Origin: Scatophagus argus
Lineage: Eukaryota; Chordata; Actinopteri; Scatophagidae
Direction: 5' to 3'
Assembly: GCF_020382885.2 (NCBI RefSeq)
Contig: NC_058512.1
Location: forward strand, 10,256,802-10,320,801
DNA: 64,000 nt
The notes beneath the pieces were generated by a model. That model saw nothing but the letters and a program-made list of their open reading frames with translations. It was not told the DNA's origin and ran no database searches. A program made the position numbers and the translations under genes. This document shows, in pieces, positions 11,494 to 23,948 of this stretch (within the stretch, counting starts at the first letter, position 1; every line of letters starts with the position of its first letter).

Positions 11494-14400
11494 TCAGGAG
11501 TCCTTGTCAGTGTAAGCTCCTCTTAGCTTCATTGACTTGATGGATTGAGCCAAAAGTCCAAGCTGCGATCTGTCCAAATGCAGCCATTGTGATGGTCGTC
11601 TGCACCTGTGAAATCAATGATAAAGTGTTATTGGTTATGAGAAAAGAGTTGCCATTTCAGTCTTAAATCCCAAAAATTAAATAAATAAATAAATAAATGA
11701 CTAAACCCCAGATTCAGAGAACACATTCATGTACACACAGTGGTGCGAAGCTGCAGTTGCTTAATGCTGGTTCCTACCTCCTGGTTTGTGCTCCACTGTG
11801 ACCCTCAGAAAGTGTCTCCGTCCTGGTGGAAGTATCAGCTGCGCCAAACAGTTTGGCCCAGCGATGCCAAGCCTGACATGGACTCCCAGCCTGGACACAA
11901 GCTGATCCATTTGGCACCTCACTGTCTTTCTCTCCCCTCCTGTCTTCTTGCCTGCTGTCCATACTTATTTGAGACCAAGTATCTACATTATTATGGCTAC
12001 AGTCCTCCCCTTCAACTACACCATCTATAAGGTTAGGCTCTGTCGGCCACCACTCTGGAATAGGAGCTAACAATGAACTCCTGCTGGCCTGCAACCCTTG
12101 GTAACCTTGCATGACACAATTGTGAGAAATGAGAGACTGTTGCTGATCCGGGATTGTCCGGTGTGAAATCGTACTTTGCTGACCACTGTGGCTACTGTCT
12201 GTCTTTTTGTCAGCTTGCAGCAATGGCCAGCTGGTCACTAAGAGGGCTGAGCATGGTGGAGGTGGGGAAAAACCCTCCTCTTCTGAACACAGCTGTCTGT
12301 TACGTAACAGTCGGGGCTCCAGGAGCAAGTTCAGGTCAAAGGGCAACACAGAGAGCGGCTGCAGCAGAAGCAGCAGCTCCTGAAACAAGGGCTGGCACTG
12401 ACCCAGTGACATGGACAGAAACCCCCAAGAATGGTAGTATGTTGTCACAACATCTGTGGAGACATTACTGAGAGTGAACACACATATGTAATAATTTGTT
12501 GGTGAAGTTTTAAGAACTGTTAACAAGAGTTTAGCAAGCAGCTCTGCAACGCTGTTATTGTGCTAAATGCTAACACTGGTTCTAAAAACTCGTAAAATCA
12601 CCAATCTTATTTCAGTTTCTGTGAGGAATAATAATACTGTTACTACATTTCATGACAGTCCATTTAACAGTTAATATTTAAGTGTAGACCAAAGCGGTCG
12701 ACCAACTGACCACCCTGCTCAATGCTACAGTGTAGTGCAGCCAAAAACACAATAAACTGACTCACCTTTTTGACTCTGAAGGTGACTGAGCCAAAATTCT
12801 AAAGCTCTCAAGCTGAAAGAGAACAAATAGCAAAGACAAGATAAATACTCCTATGTGCATTAATTTCATTAACATTCTTTGCTATCACTTATGAGGTAGC
12901 ACTGGTACTTACTTAAGCAGGCCCATGATGAACGCTCTCAGTCTCATGCAGTGGCTGCTGAGCTGTGGACACAGTCTAATTTTGGAGACCAGGCTGTGAA
13001 GGACCTTAGTGGATGGACCTGTAGTGGACGAGGACAGAGCCCAAAACGAGTTTGACAACAAAGAACCATCTATTAATGTCTGGCAAGCTGATTCAGAAGT
13101 GTATTCATGATTTCGTGTTCACTGGTTACATTTACCAATCCTAGTAGAGACTTCCACCACACTCCATGAGTGGTTGCGCCGCTGCCCAATGATGAGATCC
13201 AGTTTGTGATCCCTAAGACCGTCCTCTAAAATATTCTGGATAGCTGGACACAAATGTTCCAGGACCAGACCAGCGATTGTGGGACTGCGAGAGCTGTTAC
13301 CCAGACGCATCTGTAGCAGAAGGAGAGAAATATGATACAGTGTATTACCTGCCCATTTGATTTATTTGACTCCAGTCCTTGAATGTAAGTGGTATCATTT
13401 TGGAGGTTTTCTAGTGTGACACAGCTTGGTTCTGCTAATTGATACCTTTTCTTCAGGGTCCCTGCTGCTGCCAAAATGAGCCATGATCAAATCAACTGCC
13501 CGGCTCACGGACCTCAGCAAACCTAAAGACGTGGGAAAGAGGTCAGATGAGTTGGAGATGCTTCATATATTGTTTGTCTAGATTAAAATATAGATAGATA
13601 GATTGATAGATTAATATAAACCACACATGTCCCCATATTATGTATTTTCTGTGTAAACTTATTATTGATCGCTGAAAGTCTGCTAGCGTGGTGGGATGAT
13701 TGTTTTTGATTCTGGTGCAGTGATTTGCATTGTTCTGTCTATCTTGTCTGACAAAACTGACCGTCATTTCAAGAAAATTCTTTAAACAGCTGGGTTTGTA
13801 TTGAAAATATGTTGAAATGATGCTACTGCACTTGCAGATATTTTTTTTTTATTTCTTAATAATAAATCAAAACGACTTCTTACAGATTTTCATCTCACTA
13901 AATAGGTCAGAAAAAACATTACCTTGCTTTCTGGGTTCACTGTCATATTGCAGGAATGCAAATGTGAATGAGAAAGATAAAACAGTCAGTTTTCTATTTT
14001 AGCTGCGATCCTCACTGACTTCCTTCCCCTGCCTTTCTTTCTTTATCTCATACTGGCTTGCCTCTGCAAATGTCATGGTAAATTCTTTATGCATGTTGAT
14101 GCCGCCTGCAGTGCTGCATCACACTGACTGTTCACTGCTGCTGAAACATCTCCATCATTGATAACAGATCGCAAAAGGCTCATATTTGTATCATCAAATC
14201 AAGTGGTCCATATGATAGCACTAAAACCAAATGATTAGGTGTAATATAAATTATTAACACTGTTTCTACTGCATCATTCTTCCTCTCGTCTTCTCTTGAA
14301 GCTTGCAGTCGCACACACACATAGGCTACAGAGCAGAAGGCTTGGCCAATCCCGTGCAGGGAGAGTTAAAAATAGGTCATGTTTGAGAGGAAGCCCCTTC

Positions 14401-17400
14401 AGGGTATTGAAGGCACTGCTGCAGCACAGTGAGTTTTTATTTCTGCTCACAACAGCTCAGCACTGAACAGACAATCCAGTCAAGGTGGAATCCAGTCATT
14501 ACTGCAACTGGGTCACATTTTGCTCCATTTCAACATATGGCATTTAACAACACGTTTATACACACAGATACAGTGTATCATTCATCAGTGTCATTCATTG
14601 GCCTCACCTCTCCTCTGAAGATGGCTGATCGACATGGACTCATAAGATGTGTCGGGTGAGAGGCAGAACTCTGTGGGCGGCCTGTCACTTAGGATCAGAG
14701 ATTCACTGTGTTGATTCTGACTCGGCTTCCCATTGGGCCCAGCAGAGTCCTGGATTTGTTGTGGGTGCAGTCCAGAAACAGCAAAGGACAACAGAGAACT
14801 CAAAGAGGAGAGAGGAGCTACTGAGGAGAGGGCAGCTGTAAAACTACCATGAAAAAAGCCAGAGTCAGTTGCAGGTGCGGCCTGGTCCTGAGGGAACTTC
14901 ATTTCGGGTTGTAAGCTTGTGGGAGGAGACAGGGACACCTGCAGGTTTGGGTGAAGGGTGTCAGTGGTTAGGGGTAAAGTGGGTGGTGTATGAGAAAACA
15001 CTGAATGGTAGGAAGTGTGGGTCTGGGGCTGAATGAGACTTTTGGGCTCAGTGTTGGCATGGCTCTGCTCAGGGGTGATTTTAATAAGATCCTGGTACAT
15101 GGGGATTTTAGCAAGGCTGGACGGGTTTGGGGCTGACATCAGATTTAAAAAAGTTTTAGTCCCGGTTTTGCTTGAGTATGGGCTAGTTTTATCTTGCTCC
15201 TGAACCAGTGTGGGCTTTGGGCTGGTGTCAGTTGTATCCAGGCTTCTTTTTGATGTACATGGACTAGGGTGTTCTTGGCTTCTGCTGGACTGACTCCATG
15301 TGTGTCTGCGGCTGAAGCACTCTGGACTTGGCGTGCAGGTGGAGCAGGTATCAGAGCTTGAAGGAGCTTCCAGGAAGACGGGGTAATGGCTGCCCATTGG
15401 TGATAGCTGAAGATTAGAGAAGCATCGACTCCTTTTGCCCTTGAACTTGAAGCCTGGTTGGGAGCTACTGGACATGTTGCTCTTCTGATTCATGTACTGC
15501 TCCAGAAGGCAGCCCAAGTGCTGGGCCTGAGGTTTGTCTGCAGGGACTAGCACGAAGGGCTGGATGGGCAGCGAGGTCGGTCTCTGGGCCTTACTGTAGC
15601 GAACCACCGCATTTTCCAGTGAACATGCTCCTGTGATTTAGGTAGCAGAAAAAAAAATAATTGAACCAGATAATTCACTCAACACTTTGGTATTGTATCA
15701 CTGCATATTTTGGTCTCTCACTTCTAAAATTGAGTCACAAAGAAAAAAAAAAATCATTGCCTCACCCTTCTCAGTAGCATCAGAATCACAGTGCTCCTGG
15801 TCCACAATCACAGATGGCTGTGTGGATGTATTGCTTGTGCCTTGGCATTTACTGCTATGTGGGCTACACCGGCTGGGGCAGAGTGAACAGGGCGTGTGGG
15901 AGAAGTTTTGGCTGCTGTCTGTATGTTTCTGCCTGCAGAGAGCTTTGTCAGTGGAGGTGGTGGCAACTTGGTAATCACAGATCTGAAACAGAGAGTCAAA
16001 CTTGCCGCTGCACTGTGCAGAGGAGAACCTTTTTTCCTTTTGGTGATCCTCTTTCTCCTGATGGGAACACAAAGTTAGAACTACTTAGGTTAATATAATC
16101 AAATCGCAAACATTTTTACACAAGGTGTTGGTACCACTCAGCAGCAGGTAACTGTTTTTTATCAAGGTTTTATACAACAATCTATCAAATCTGTAGAAAA
16201 TGTTTATAAGCTTCAAGTAAATGGTGCTCTGCGGTCCACTCTCTAATTAATTAAGAACTATCAAAAAGACAAATTACTAAGAGAAGCGCTGCTTTATTAC
16301 AGCATTACCTTCTTGACTTCTTGATGTCCTTCTTTCTTTTGATCAACAAAGAGGTGCTCAGAGGAAGGGAAGGGGCTGCTCCTGCACTGACCCTCAGGGC
16401 AGCTGGTGTGGCTGGACCAGGCCGGGCTGGGCGACTGGGAGGACAGGTCACAGGTCACAAGCTTGTAGTACTTCTGGTTAGTCCCTATGGCCAATGTGGC
16501 CTGGCTTTGGAGACAAGCAGTCAGGTCTGATACCTCCAGTGAGGAGAGACCTGGGGGTAGTGGCTCAAGGGAGTAAAGATTGCAGTTAGAGTCGAGGCCC
16601 TGAGGAGACCAGCAGGATGCAGAGGGCGTCACGTCATCTGCCTGTTTTGGGGGAGAGTAAACTGTCATGTCATGATGTTGAAGGTCCTCAGCTGGAGTCT
16701 TGGGAACAGGTTGGAGGTTGAGGAACACAGATCCCTCAGATGACTGAGAGGGTCGGACTGCAGGACTGCTGAGGTCATGAGGCGTGGCAGGGTTGTTGCT
16801 CCTGTTATAGATAGTGCAGAAGTTAACCAAGACACCATCAGAACTGTTACAGGAAGAGTCGCTGGCATAGTCTGTGTGGCTGTTGGAGAACAGCTCTGAG
16901 GAACATTTGTGTTGGCTGTGGAGGCAGCAACACATGTTATCCCTCCGTCTGTCTGAGTTTTGCTCTTCATAAGCCATGATGCCAGATCTGCTTACATGAA
17001 AGCACTGGCATTCGGTTTGCAGAGAGTCCAGCTGGATAGGCTGGTTGGAGAGCCACTCTTGATCACTCTCAGCTCCCAACATGGTCCCTTCATTGCCCCA
17101 TTCCCTGTCCATGTCCCCATGCAACGTTGTATAATTTCTGACACCATAACTTGGAGGCCAATTGGAATTTCCATGCAGCACAAAAGATGAGTCTTCATGG
17201 TATCTGTGTAGATTCCCCCCATCACTGTCTTCATCTTCCTCATCCTCATCCAGCTCTGTGTTGGGAAGGAATGAGTTGTGTGACCGCAGACTGTTTCTGA
17301 CTTCAGAGCTTTCCGTCTTAACACGGGAACTCGTCTCCTCTGGTGACGAGGTGGAGTCATACCTCCCGCTGCTGTCGCTGCCCCCCTCCTCCTCCACTCG

Positions 17401-17646
17401 GTCCTCATTGAGACTACTGTAGCTGCTGGAAAAATGTCTTCGGCCACCAGTGAAGTCATGCTCTCGGTTCAGTGAGTCTTGTTCTGGGAGAGACACAGCT
17501 CGGGTCAGGCCCACTGAGCAGAGCCGACTGGGCCTCTTGCCTGGGCCGCACAGGGCCTGAACAGGAAGCTGCCAAGTGGGAAGCTGAACCACAGGGAAGT
17601 GACACGCTATCAGGGTGTCCCCTGAGAGACTGGATGCTCCTATCAT
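11494..17646 (-). CDS. rusc2: RUN domain-containing protein RUSC2 (iporin), ~1281 aa
   Basis: Nine coding exons: 17646-16309, 16057-15766, 15630-14608, 13522-13446, 13310-13136, 13018-12913, 12812-12766, 12453-11778 and 11605-11494 (TGA), all GT-AG and in phase. RUSC2 binds Rab1/Rab35-type GTPases and motor adaptors in vesicle traffic (family knowledge). Diagnostic stretches are [40 protein letters not shown] and [18 protein letters not shown] domain covers about residues 885-1035, with [33 protein letters not shown] and LEFWLSHL. Start chosen because [15 protein letters not shown] matches the human N-terminus. A 5' non-coding exon ends at 21338, and exon 2 starts at 17692 with a short uORF touching the ATG. 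Human RUSC2 ends in an SH3 domain; here the frame stops soon after [16 protein letters not shown] and no SH3 exon is visible. Confidence 0.9.
11675..11700 (+). repeat. (AAAT)n microsatellite
   Basis: Five to six TAAA units in the last intron of rusc2. Confidence 0.8.
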
Positions 17647-17675
17647 ACTGCTGGATCATAGAACACTGTCTCCAT
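17643..17675 (-). promoter_or_regulatory. uORF overlapping the rusc2 start codon
   Basis: A 10-codon upstream frame starts ATG GAG ACA and ends in a TGA that shares bases with the rusc2 ATG (ATGA overlap). This arrangement could allow termination-reinitiation or reduce main-frame translation. It lies in the same exon as the start codon, so it is present in any transcript that uses the 17692 acceptor. Confidence 0.6.
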
Positions 17676-18027
17676 GTTCCTAAAATTAAATCCTGAAAGG
17701 AGAGAACAGAATAGAACAGAATGACTTCTAAACGTGATGGATCTGCTTTGAATGTGATATCAGCAGTGCAGAAACATTTTCACAAATATGCCAGGCGATT
17801 CATATACAGGTGGACGTGGATTATATCTGTGAATACACAAAATATATAATACAATCACGTACTGCCACTGCTATTGTATATTTATTCTGAACACAGTTTG
17901 TTGTCAAGGGTGATAAAATACACTGAACTTACTAAATGAGTGATAATCAAATTTAAGTAAGCCACGAGTATTATGGCTCCTTGACACAATTCTTGAGATC
18001 TCTTAGACAATATGAACAATCAAAATC

Positions 18028-18372
18028 CCTCAATTTTCTATACCGCTTATCTGTTAGGGTCACAGTGGGGCTGGAGCCTATCCCAGCTGACAACAGGTGA
18101 GAGGCAGGGTTCACCTTGGACTGGTCGCCAGTCAATCGCAGGGCTGACACACAAAGACATACAATCACACACACTTACAAACTCACACCGAGGGACGATG
18201 TAGAGTAGCCAATCAACCTAATGTGCATGTTTTTGGGATTGTGGGAGGAAGCACCCAGAGGAAACCCACAAGGGCACAGGGAGGACATGCAGACTCCGCA
18301 CAGACTCAGACTCAAACCTGGAACCCTCTCAGTGGGAGGCGACCGTGCTAACCATACACCATTTTGCCACCT
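18028..18372 (-). mobile_element. RTE-like, GATG-tailed fish interspersed repeat, near-complete non-coding copy
   Basis: Read on the minus strand, the element starts GGTGGCAAAATGGTGTATGG and includes GTTAGCACGGTCGCCTCCCA. It ends at GATAAGCGGTATAGAAAATT. This text is a very common teleost repeat whose 3' end usually carries (GATG)n. A truncated copy with that tail lies at 34372-34530 and the opposite half at 48670-48760. It encodes nothing. I infer the RTE/Rex3-like assignment from the tail; the exact family needs a repeat library. Confidence 0.65.
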
Positions 18373-19946
18373 TAAAGTGCAAATCTGTTCATGTAAGTAA
18401 GTTGAACAGAGAAGTATTTGACTCTGTAAGGCATCATGGGAAGTCTTAGCACAGGTAAGCATTTGAGTGAAAATGTTTTCCATTTTGCACAGTTAGACCA
18501 AGGAGACATGTTTTAATGCTGCATGTGGATGTAATCTGGATGCAGTGTATCTTTGTTTTTGGTGTCTGCATATGAAGTATTTATGTTGATCTCCCAGTGG
18601 ATTCTGCTTCTTGTTTTTTCTCAGTTTTCTGTCCTCGATGGCCTTTCTAGCTGTATTGCTGTGACAGGCTTAAAGCCTCAGAGACCTAATTACAGGTTTT
18701 CGATAAAAAAAAAAGAAAACACGTCATGGGGTAAAAGCATCCCAACTGAATAGAAAAAGATAAAAACATAAAGCACAACTGCAGGCGACTGCTGGCAGTC
18801 TGCTCCCTCACTTTGTACCGCTGGTCCTCCATTCAAAGTCCTTCTCTGCTGTCTGCTTCTGGCCCTCAGCACAGCCTACCCTCCATAATTCAGCCACCCA
18901 TTAACAAACTCCTCCTCTCTCTGCCTGGGCCAACCGCTGTCTCTCACAGTTACTCAGCTGCTCTGTAACTAGGGCAGCTGCACTGCAGAGATGCTCCGCT
19001 GGCACTGCTAGGAGTAAATACATTTTCACACCACTTTACTTAATTCAATTCCACAATATTCATACACATTACTAGTGATTTAGCTTGAATCAACATGGTA
19101 ATTATAAAGATCATGAAATATAACTAAGAGGACTGTTGTGAAGTAAAGTGAGTAAAAGAAACTATAAAACATCTGTAGATTCTGCAGGCAAATTGTTTAA
19201 ACACTGAAGAGTCAACCACAGAGATGAATAACCCGAAATGAATAAAAATCAAGTTACTCTGAATAACAAAGTTGATAGAATCACACATCATCACTGACAT
19301 CTGCCTTCAGCAGCGTTAAATAGTCTTGGTGTTATGTTTTGAATTTAAACGAGACTGAAAATCATGTTCAGAAAATTCAGTATTTCAGAAGCGACATCCA
19401 GGTTTGGGCTCCATGTAATGTGTCTAGCAGCCATCAGTGCATAGATGTCAGATTGTTGTGCTGTTGTCTGGGCGTAATGCAATGTAAACAACCTGAACAA
19501 CATCTGTGGCAGATGACCATGAAGAGGTAATCCTCTTCACCATCACATCGTCATGATAAACAACAGCCTTACCATGGCAACAAATGAGAATTCCTGTTCT
19601 GTGGGACTAATGAAGGCCTATAGGCCTATTTTAAATAACAACACATCACACCAAAATATGCTCATATCACACCATCCCTGACACAAAAACAGAACCGAGA
19701 GCTAAAAGAGAATTTTATGCTGTAGCCACATCACACTTATTCTAGTTTTTCATCCATACTGAGCACAGATGCAGCTAAATGTGCCATTAGAGGCTGGCAG
19801 AGCACTCTCCTATTCTTATTTGTTAAGACTGAGAGAATTAAGATTCCACGACTATTGAACAAGCTGCTTAAAGACAGGACATCATCATCTGTTAGGTTCT
19901 GATGTTTGGATGTGATCACTGGTTTGGAAGGTATAAACACATGCAT

Positions 19947-19969
19947 GGGGGGGGGGGGGGGGGGGGGGG
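19947..19969 (+). repeat. Poly(G) tract, 23 G
   Basis: An uninterrupted run of 23 G on the plus strand in rusc2 intron 1. It could form quadruplexes, and its true length may be uncertain because such runs are error-prone in assemblies. Confidence 0.9.
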
Positions 19970-20270
19970 TGATTATCGTCAAGTGCAACAATGTCACTCC
20001 GTCTTGGTACATCTGATCAATGTAAACATGGACATGGCTTGGTTTGAGGTACTTCACACGCTTTGTTGGAGTCCATATTTAACAACAAAACAAAAAAACC
20101 TGAGCATTTTAAAGAGTTATAGTTCAGTTGTACAACACCAAAACCAGGTTTTACCACAGTCGGTGTATTTCTAGCATAGTATATAAATGTGATTTGCCAT
20201 TAAGCTGCGTAAAAAAAAGATGGGCGTTTGCTAATTGCATAACTCCACAGCAAAGTATCCTTTTTATTGC

Positions 20271-20292
20271 TGTAGCTGAGGAGGCAAAGCAT
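20271..20292 (+). repeat. 22-bp direct repeat, copy 1
   Basis: TGTAGCTGAGGAGGCAAAGC plus AT occurs identically at 22406-22427, 2.1 kb away, with unrelated flanks. Confidence 0.85.
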
Positions 20293-21337
20293 GAAGGAAG
20301 TTAATCATATGATTGGTGTGTTCTCCTTGAGCAAGACGCTGAATCCCGCACTGCTCTGCAGTGAATGTATAGGTGTGAGGAAAAAAGGAGAAGGAGACGT
20401 GATCTGTGCAAAATAATCGCACACAACATAATAGAATCAATTAAAGCAATATGTTTCATAACATAATAGTGTAATGCAAGGGATAACATAATACTTGATC
20501 CCATTGTATCGTGTCCCTTCTTATTGTTCAGTAGCAAAGGAAAGTAGGCTAATGTGACTGCAAAGACACGACTGTAGTCAACCCAACTTGCAGCACAGCC
20601 AAGCAGCCCCGTCGTCTGGGTACTGGAGCACACTGAGATGGTTTTGATTACGGTAACTGAGATATTTCACTGGAAATGTCTGTCAGGTCAAGTCAGCCAT
20701 TTCACATGAGTGATGGGTCTGTGGTGGTTGAGTGAGAGCAAAGAGTCTAAGGTGCCCCTGTTGTTGTCATGCTTGGGAACAGAGGTTGATGATGCTTGAT
20801 ATCATTACATGTTGGTCCACGTTCATGTGAGCAAAAGTTTGCATAAGAACTCAATAACAAAATTAGATACGAATTTCATGTAAGAATGTAAAAGACACCC
20901 AAGAAAGAACGGGCAGGTCATAAATGGAAACCGTGGCTGAAGAGGGACAACAGTCAGACAACAGACGACACACATGCCAAAAGAGCCACCCATGACTGAA
21001 GTATTATCTCTCTTTCACGCACACACATACACTATCACGCGCACTGACAGACACAAACCTCAGAGAAAGTGAGACAAGGCATAAGCATCAGGATACAAAT
21101 GAATGACTGACTGCAAAACAAAGTAGCTGAAGTCGGTTTAAAGACAAACGCTCGTGCATTTCACGCGTCTTTCAGCAGCGTGTCCTCCTGACGCGCCTTC
21201 ACATTAACACCTACTTGAAAACAATCGTCAGTCAGCCGGTGATGTCCATCCTCGTCTTCCAGCTAAGTCTGACTACGATACATGGTTAGGTCCAAAATCA
21301 TGCAACCAAAAACAACTCTTGCGAGTGACCGACGTAC

Positions 21338-21580
21338 CTGTGCCGTCTAAGGTTTGCATTAGGAAGCTGGTGTTTTCATCTCTTCTACCCGATATCTGCG
21401 ATTAAAATCAATGTGGAAGAGTGGAGTTAAGACTACATGATGGGGTAACACGACAGCGAAGGTCCGGACACTCACGGAGGTCCTCACGCCGCCTCTTCAG
21501 CACCGCTCAGCCTGGCAGAGATGTGACGGCGCTGTGGCTTTGACCAATGAGAGGAGAGAAGCGCCCGCCGCTCAAACAGG
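21338..21580 (-). promoter_or_regulatory. rusc2 promoter and 5' non-coding exon
   Basis: A locally CpG-rich stretch with an inverted CCAAT box (CCAAT at 21544-21548 on plus) upstream of a good minus-strand donor, ACAG|GTACGT. It is the expected place for the rusc2 transcription start, with the first exon ending at 21338. The start site itself cannot be read from the sequence. Confidence 0.5.
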
Positions 21581-23166
21581 AAAAGAGGTTATTATTAAAG
21601 CCTTAAAATGATAAAAATAAACGAGTAGGCGTTTAACTTAAGACCACAGTTACACAGCGTTATGTGTGTCTTATCAGTCAGACACTGAATCATAATTTTG
21701 ACATAGGGACTATTGAGGAAAAGACATATTTATTACAATTAATTATGCCGAATGAATACATTTTTTTTTCATTTCTAACTTTTTATCTCTTCATAATTTA
21801 TAGTTAGTTTTTAAACTAAGCATAAGTGTAACTATTCAAATAATAATAATATAATAATTATCAATAATAACCCCCCCCCCCCCCCACCCTCAGTGCGATT
21901 TTTTTTAAGGACATAAACAACGGAGACATTAAATACCTGAACAATGGAGACAATTACACAGTAGGGCTACTGTAAACTTAATAACTGCGTACTTTTATAC
22001 TGTTGGTGGCCTAGTTTAATGGAATTTAATTTCATTATTTATACAATACTACAATTTGTGGGTCAATGTCGAAAGTGCTGGTGGCTTATTCATCTCCGTG
22101 AACCTGGCTCAGGTCGCCCTCCAGTGGTCAAAAACCAGCAGTGCAGCGTGCAGTTATGCACAATCATTTTCGAGGTCTGCTGCTCACAACAAATCTCAGT
22201 GACCTCAGTAACCAGCAGACACGGTCTCCTTCCTCACAGCAGCTAAGTACAAGACCATTGAAGTCATGAAAGAAAGAATTGAGAGCAGCTTTAATATTTG
22301 TTCCCTCCAAACCAAACTAAACTATATATATATTTAAAAAATTCCTCACTTTTCCCAGCTCTACTATCCATTTATAGACCTCTGACACAATAACTGTGTC
22401 AATTTTGTAGCTGAGGAGGCAAAGCATTTGTACTTTGTTGTCCTTCCTGTGAGCTTTTGATGGGTCAAAAGCAATAAAGAATTTATATTTCTTCAAAACA
22501 CGTGAAAACCAGAGAAACACAGTTTGGACAACTGGACAAAATGACTTGACCTCAGATGAATGAATACAGAAATATTTCAATGTTCTTGAAAAATAAATGA
22601 ATCCAAGACTTTTTCCTGTTTTTTTTCCTCTTTTTTTTTACCAACCAAAGTCAAAGTTTTTATAGCTACCATATTTTAATTTGTTCTGAACTTGTTGACA
22701 AACAAAATTTGAACAATACAACCTCTTGAAAAAATGAATTTAGAATATTTACATAGTTTACAAAATGTACAAATAAATATGTAATAATAACATGAACCAA
22801 TAAACTCAGAGCACTTCACAAACTTTGCACCAATAGTTATATTTTCTTATCAAAACATTTTCAGATGCAAATGCTTTAGACAAATTAAATCCTAAAAATC
22901 AGCAATGCTCTGGATAGAGCAGCTTGACTGTTCATGTGAATGCAGTGTTTATGGCTTTGTTTTGCTGCAGTGCAGTGCCAGATTAGATTACATTAAGTGA
23001 ATGCACAGAGTCTGACAAAGTGCCAGCAGGTATTCAGTTCAAGTCAGAAAATCAGACCAGTAAATTTGGTACATGCTTCATTTTGAGACAGATGCTTTGG
23101 TCCATAAGGCAGGTGTTTGTTTTGCAGGCAGCCACATTGATGAAGTTATTTCTGTGCATCTCTTCT
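21581..23166. other. Interval between rusc2 promoter and leap2
   Basis: AT-rich. It holds a 15-C run (21871-21885), a CTCF-like site on the minus strand near 22109-22121 (12 of 13 positions), and the second copy of the 22-bp repeat at 22406-22427. The right 490 bp is probably leap2 3' UTR, with a possible ATTAAA signal on the minus strand at 22675-22680. No other gene is seen. Confidence 0.4.
22406..22427 (+). repeat. 22-bp direct repeat, copy 2
   Basis: Identical to 20271-20292. Confidence 0.85.
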
Positions 23167-23948
23167 TTAAGTTGAGTTATAGAAGGAACAGATATTTTTC
23201 CTGTGGAGATAAGGAGCAACTTTATTGCAGTGTCATTAATTTGTGACTTTGTCCATTCCATGTGAAATACACGTGGACAAGTCTTCACACACTAATACAG
23301 AACAAAGATATTATTACATACAGTCTGTGAAAACTATGAAAAAGAATATTATGAATATGTAATGTCTAATAGTCATTTTGAGGAAGATACTGTACCTGGT
23401 TTGACATTAGGGCAAAATTTTTAAGAAATCTAAATATTAAAAGTAGGAAATAAAATTTATTCATGTAGCTTTTTCATTTACTCTCTCCTGACTATTGTCT
23501 GGGAGTGCAAGTCGTATGAGTTCCCTACATGTGCCCGTTATCTGATGACTGAGAAGCTCTGCTGTACCTGCAGTATTTCGTGCCACACTCTAAGTGATCC
23601 CTGCAGCCAGCGCCCACAGGCTTCATGCTGTTCCAACGCCACAGAAGTGACCGTTTGGTACGGTGCACCAAACCATCCCAACTTTCAAACAAAGGCATTG
23701 AATTGACCTGCAAAGGAAAATATAAGATCCTTTAAGAACTGTGATGAGGCTCATGATATATGGTGATAAAAGTGAAATTTCATCAAAAGCAGAAATATTT
23801 ACTATTTACATAATTTCTTCTGTTTACAGAGATTAAGCAAACTCTCAGGATGTCAACAGGAAATGCAGGGTTATAAACTTACCTGAATGACGCAAATCAG
23901 AGACAACAAAACAGAGGCCAAAAGGATTTTTTCCTGAAGTGTCCTCAT
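23167..23948 (-). CDS. leap2: Liver-expressed antimicrobial peptide 2 precursor, 79 aa
   Basis: Three exons: 23948-23883, 23707-23568 and 23200-23167 (TAA), 240 nt, in phase. The first exon encodes a 22-residue hydrophobic signal peptide (MRTLQEKILLASVLLSLICV). A short pro-region ends in the furin site RTKR at about residue 40, releasing a 39-residue peptide starting SLLWRWNSMKPVGAGC. The four family cysteines are in order: C-RDHLE-C-GTKY-C-RKNI-C. The fourth lies in the last exon, reached only by splicing. The peptide is secreted. LEAP2 is known as a cationic antimicrobial in fish and as an antagonist of the ghrelin receptor in vertebrates, through the exposed N-terminal segment. The conserved human-like three-exon plan and furin site make the call firm. 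It stands alone between rusc2 and scarb2, and no operon-like arrangement is present. Confidence 0.95.

Larger units (their letters stand above)
17693..21337 (-). other. Intron 1 of rusc2
   Basis: 3.6-kb intron between the 5' non-coding exon (donor CAG|GTACGT at 21338/21337) and coding exon 2. It contains an RTE-like repeat at 18028-18372 and a 23-G run at 19947-19969. No coding exon is recognised on either strand. Confidence 0.6.

Noticed and set aside
12154-12471. Plus-strand frame opposite the rusc2 RUN/C-terminal exon
   Set aside because: Antisense shadow of a well-supported rusc2 exon.
11494-17646. RUSC1 instead of RUSC2
   Set aside because: Exon-2 motifs and the tail-to-tail fam166b neighbour match RUSC2.
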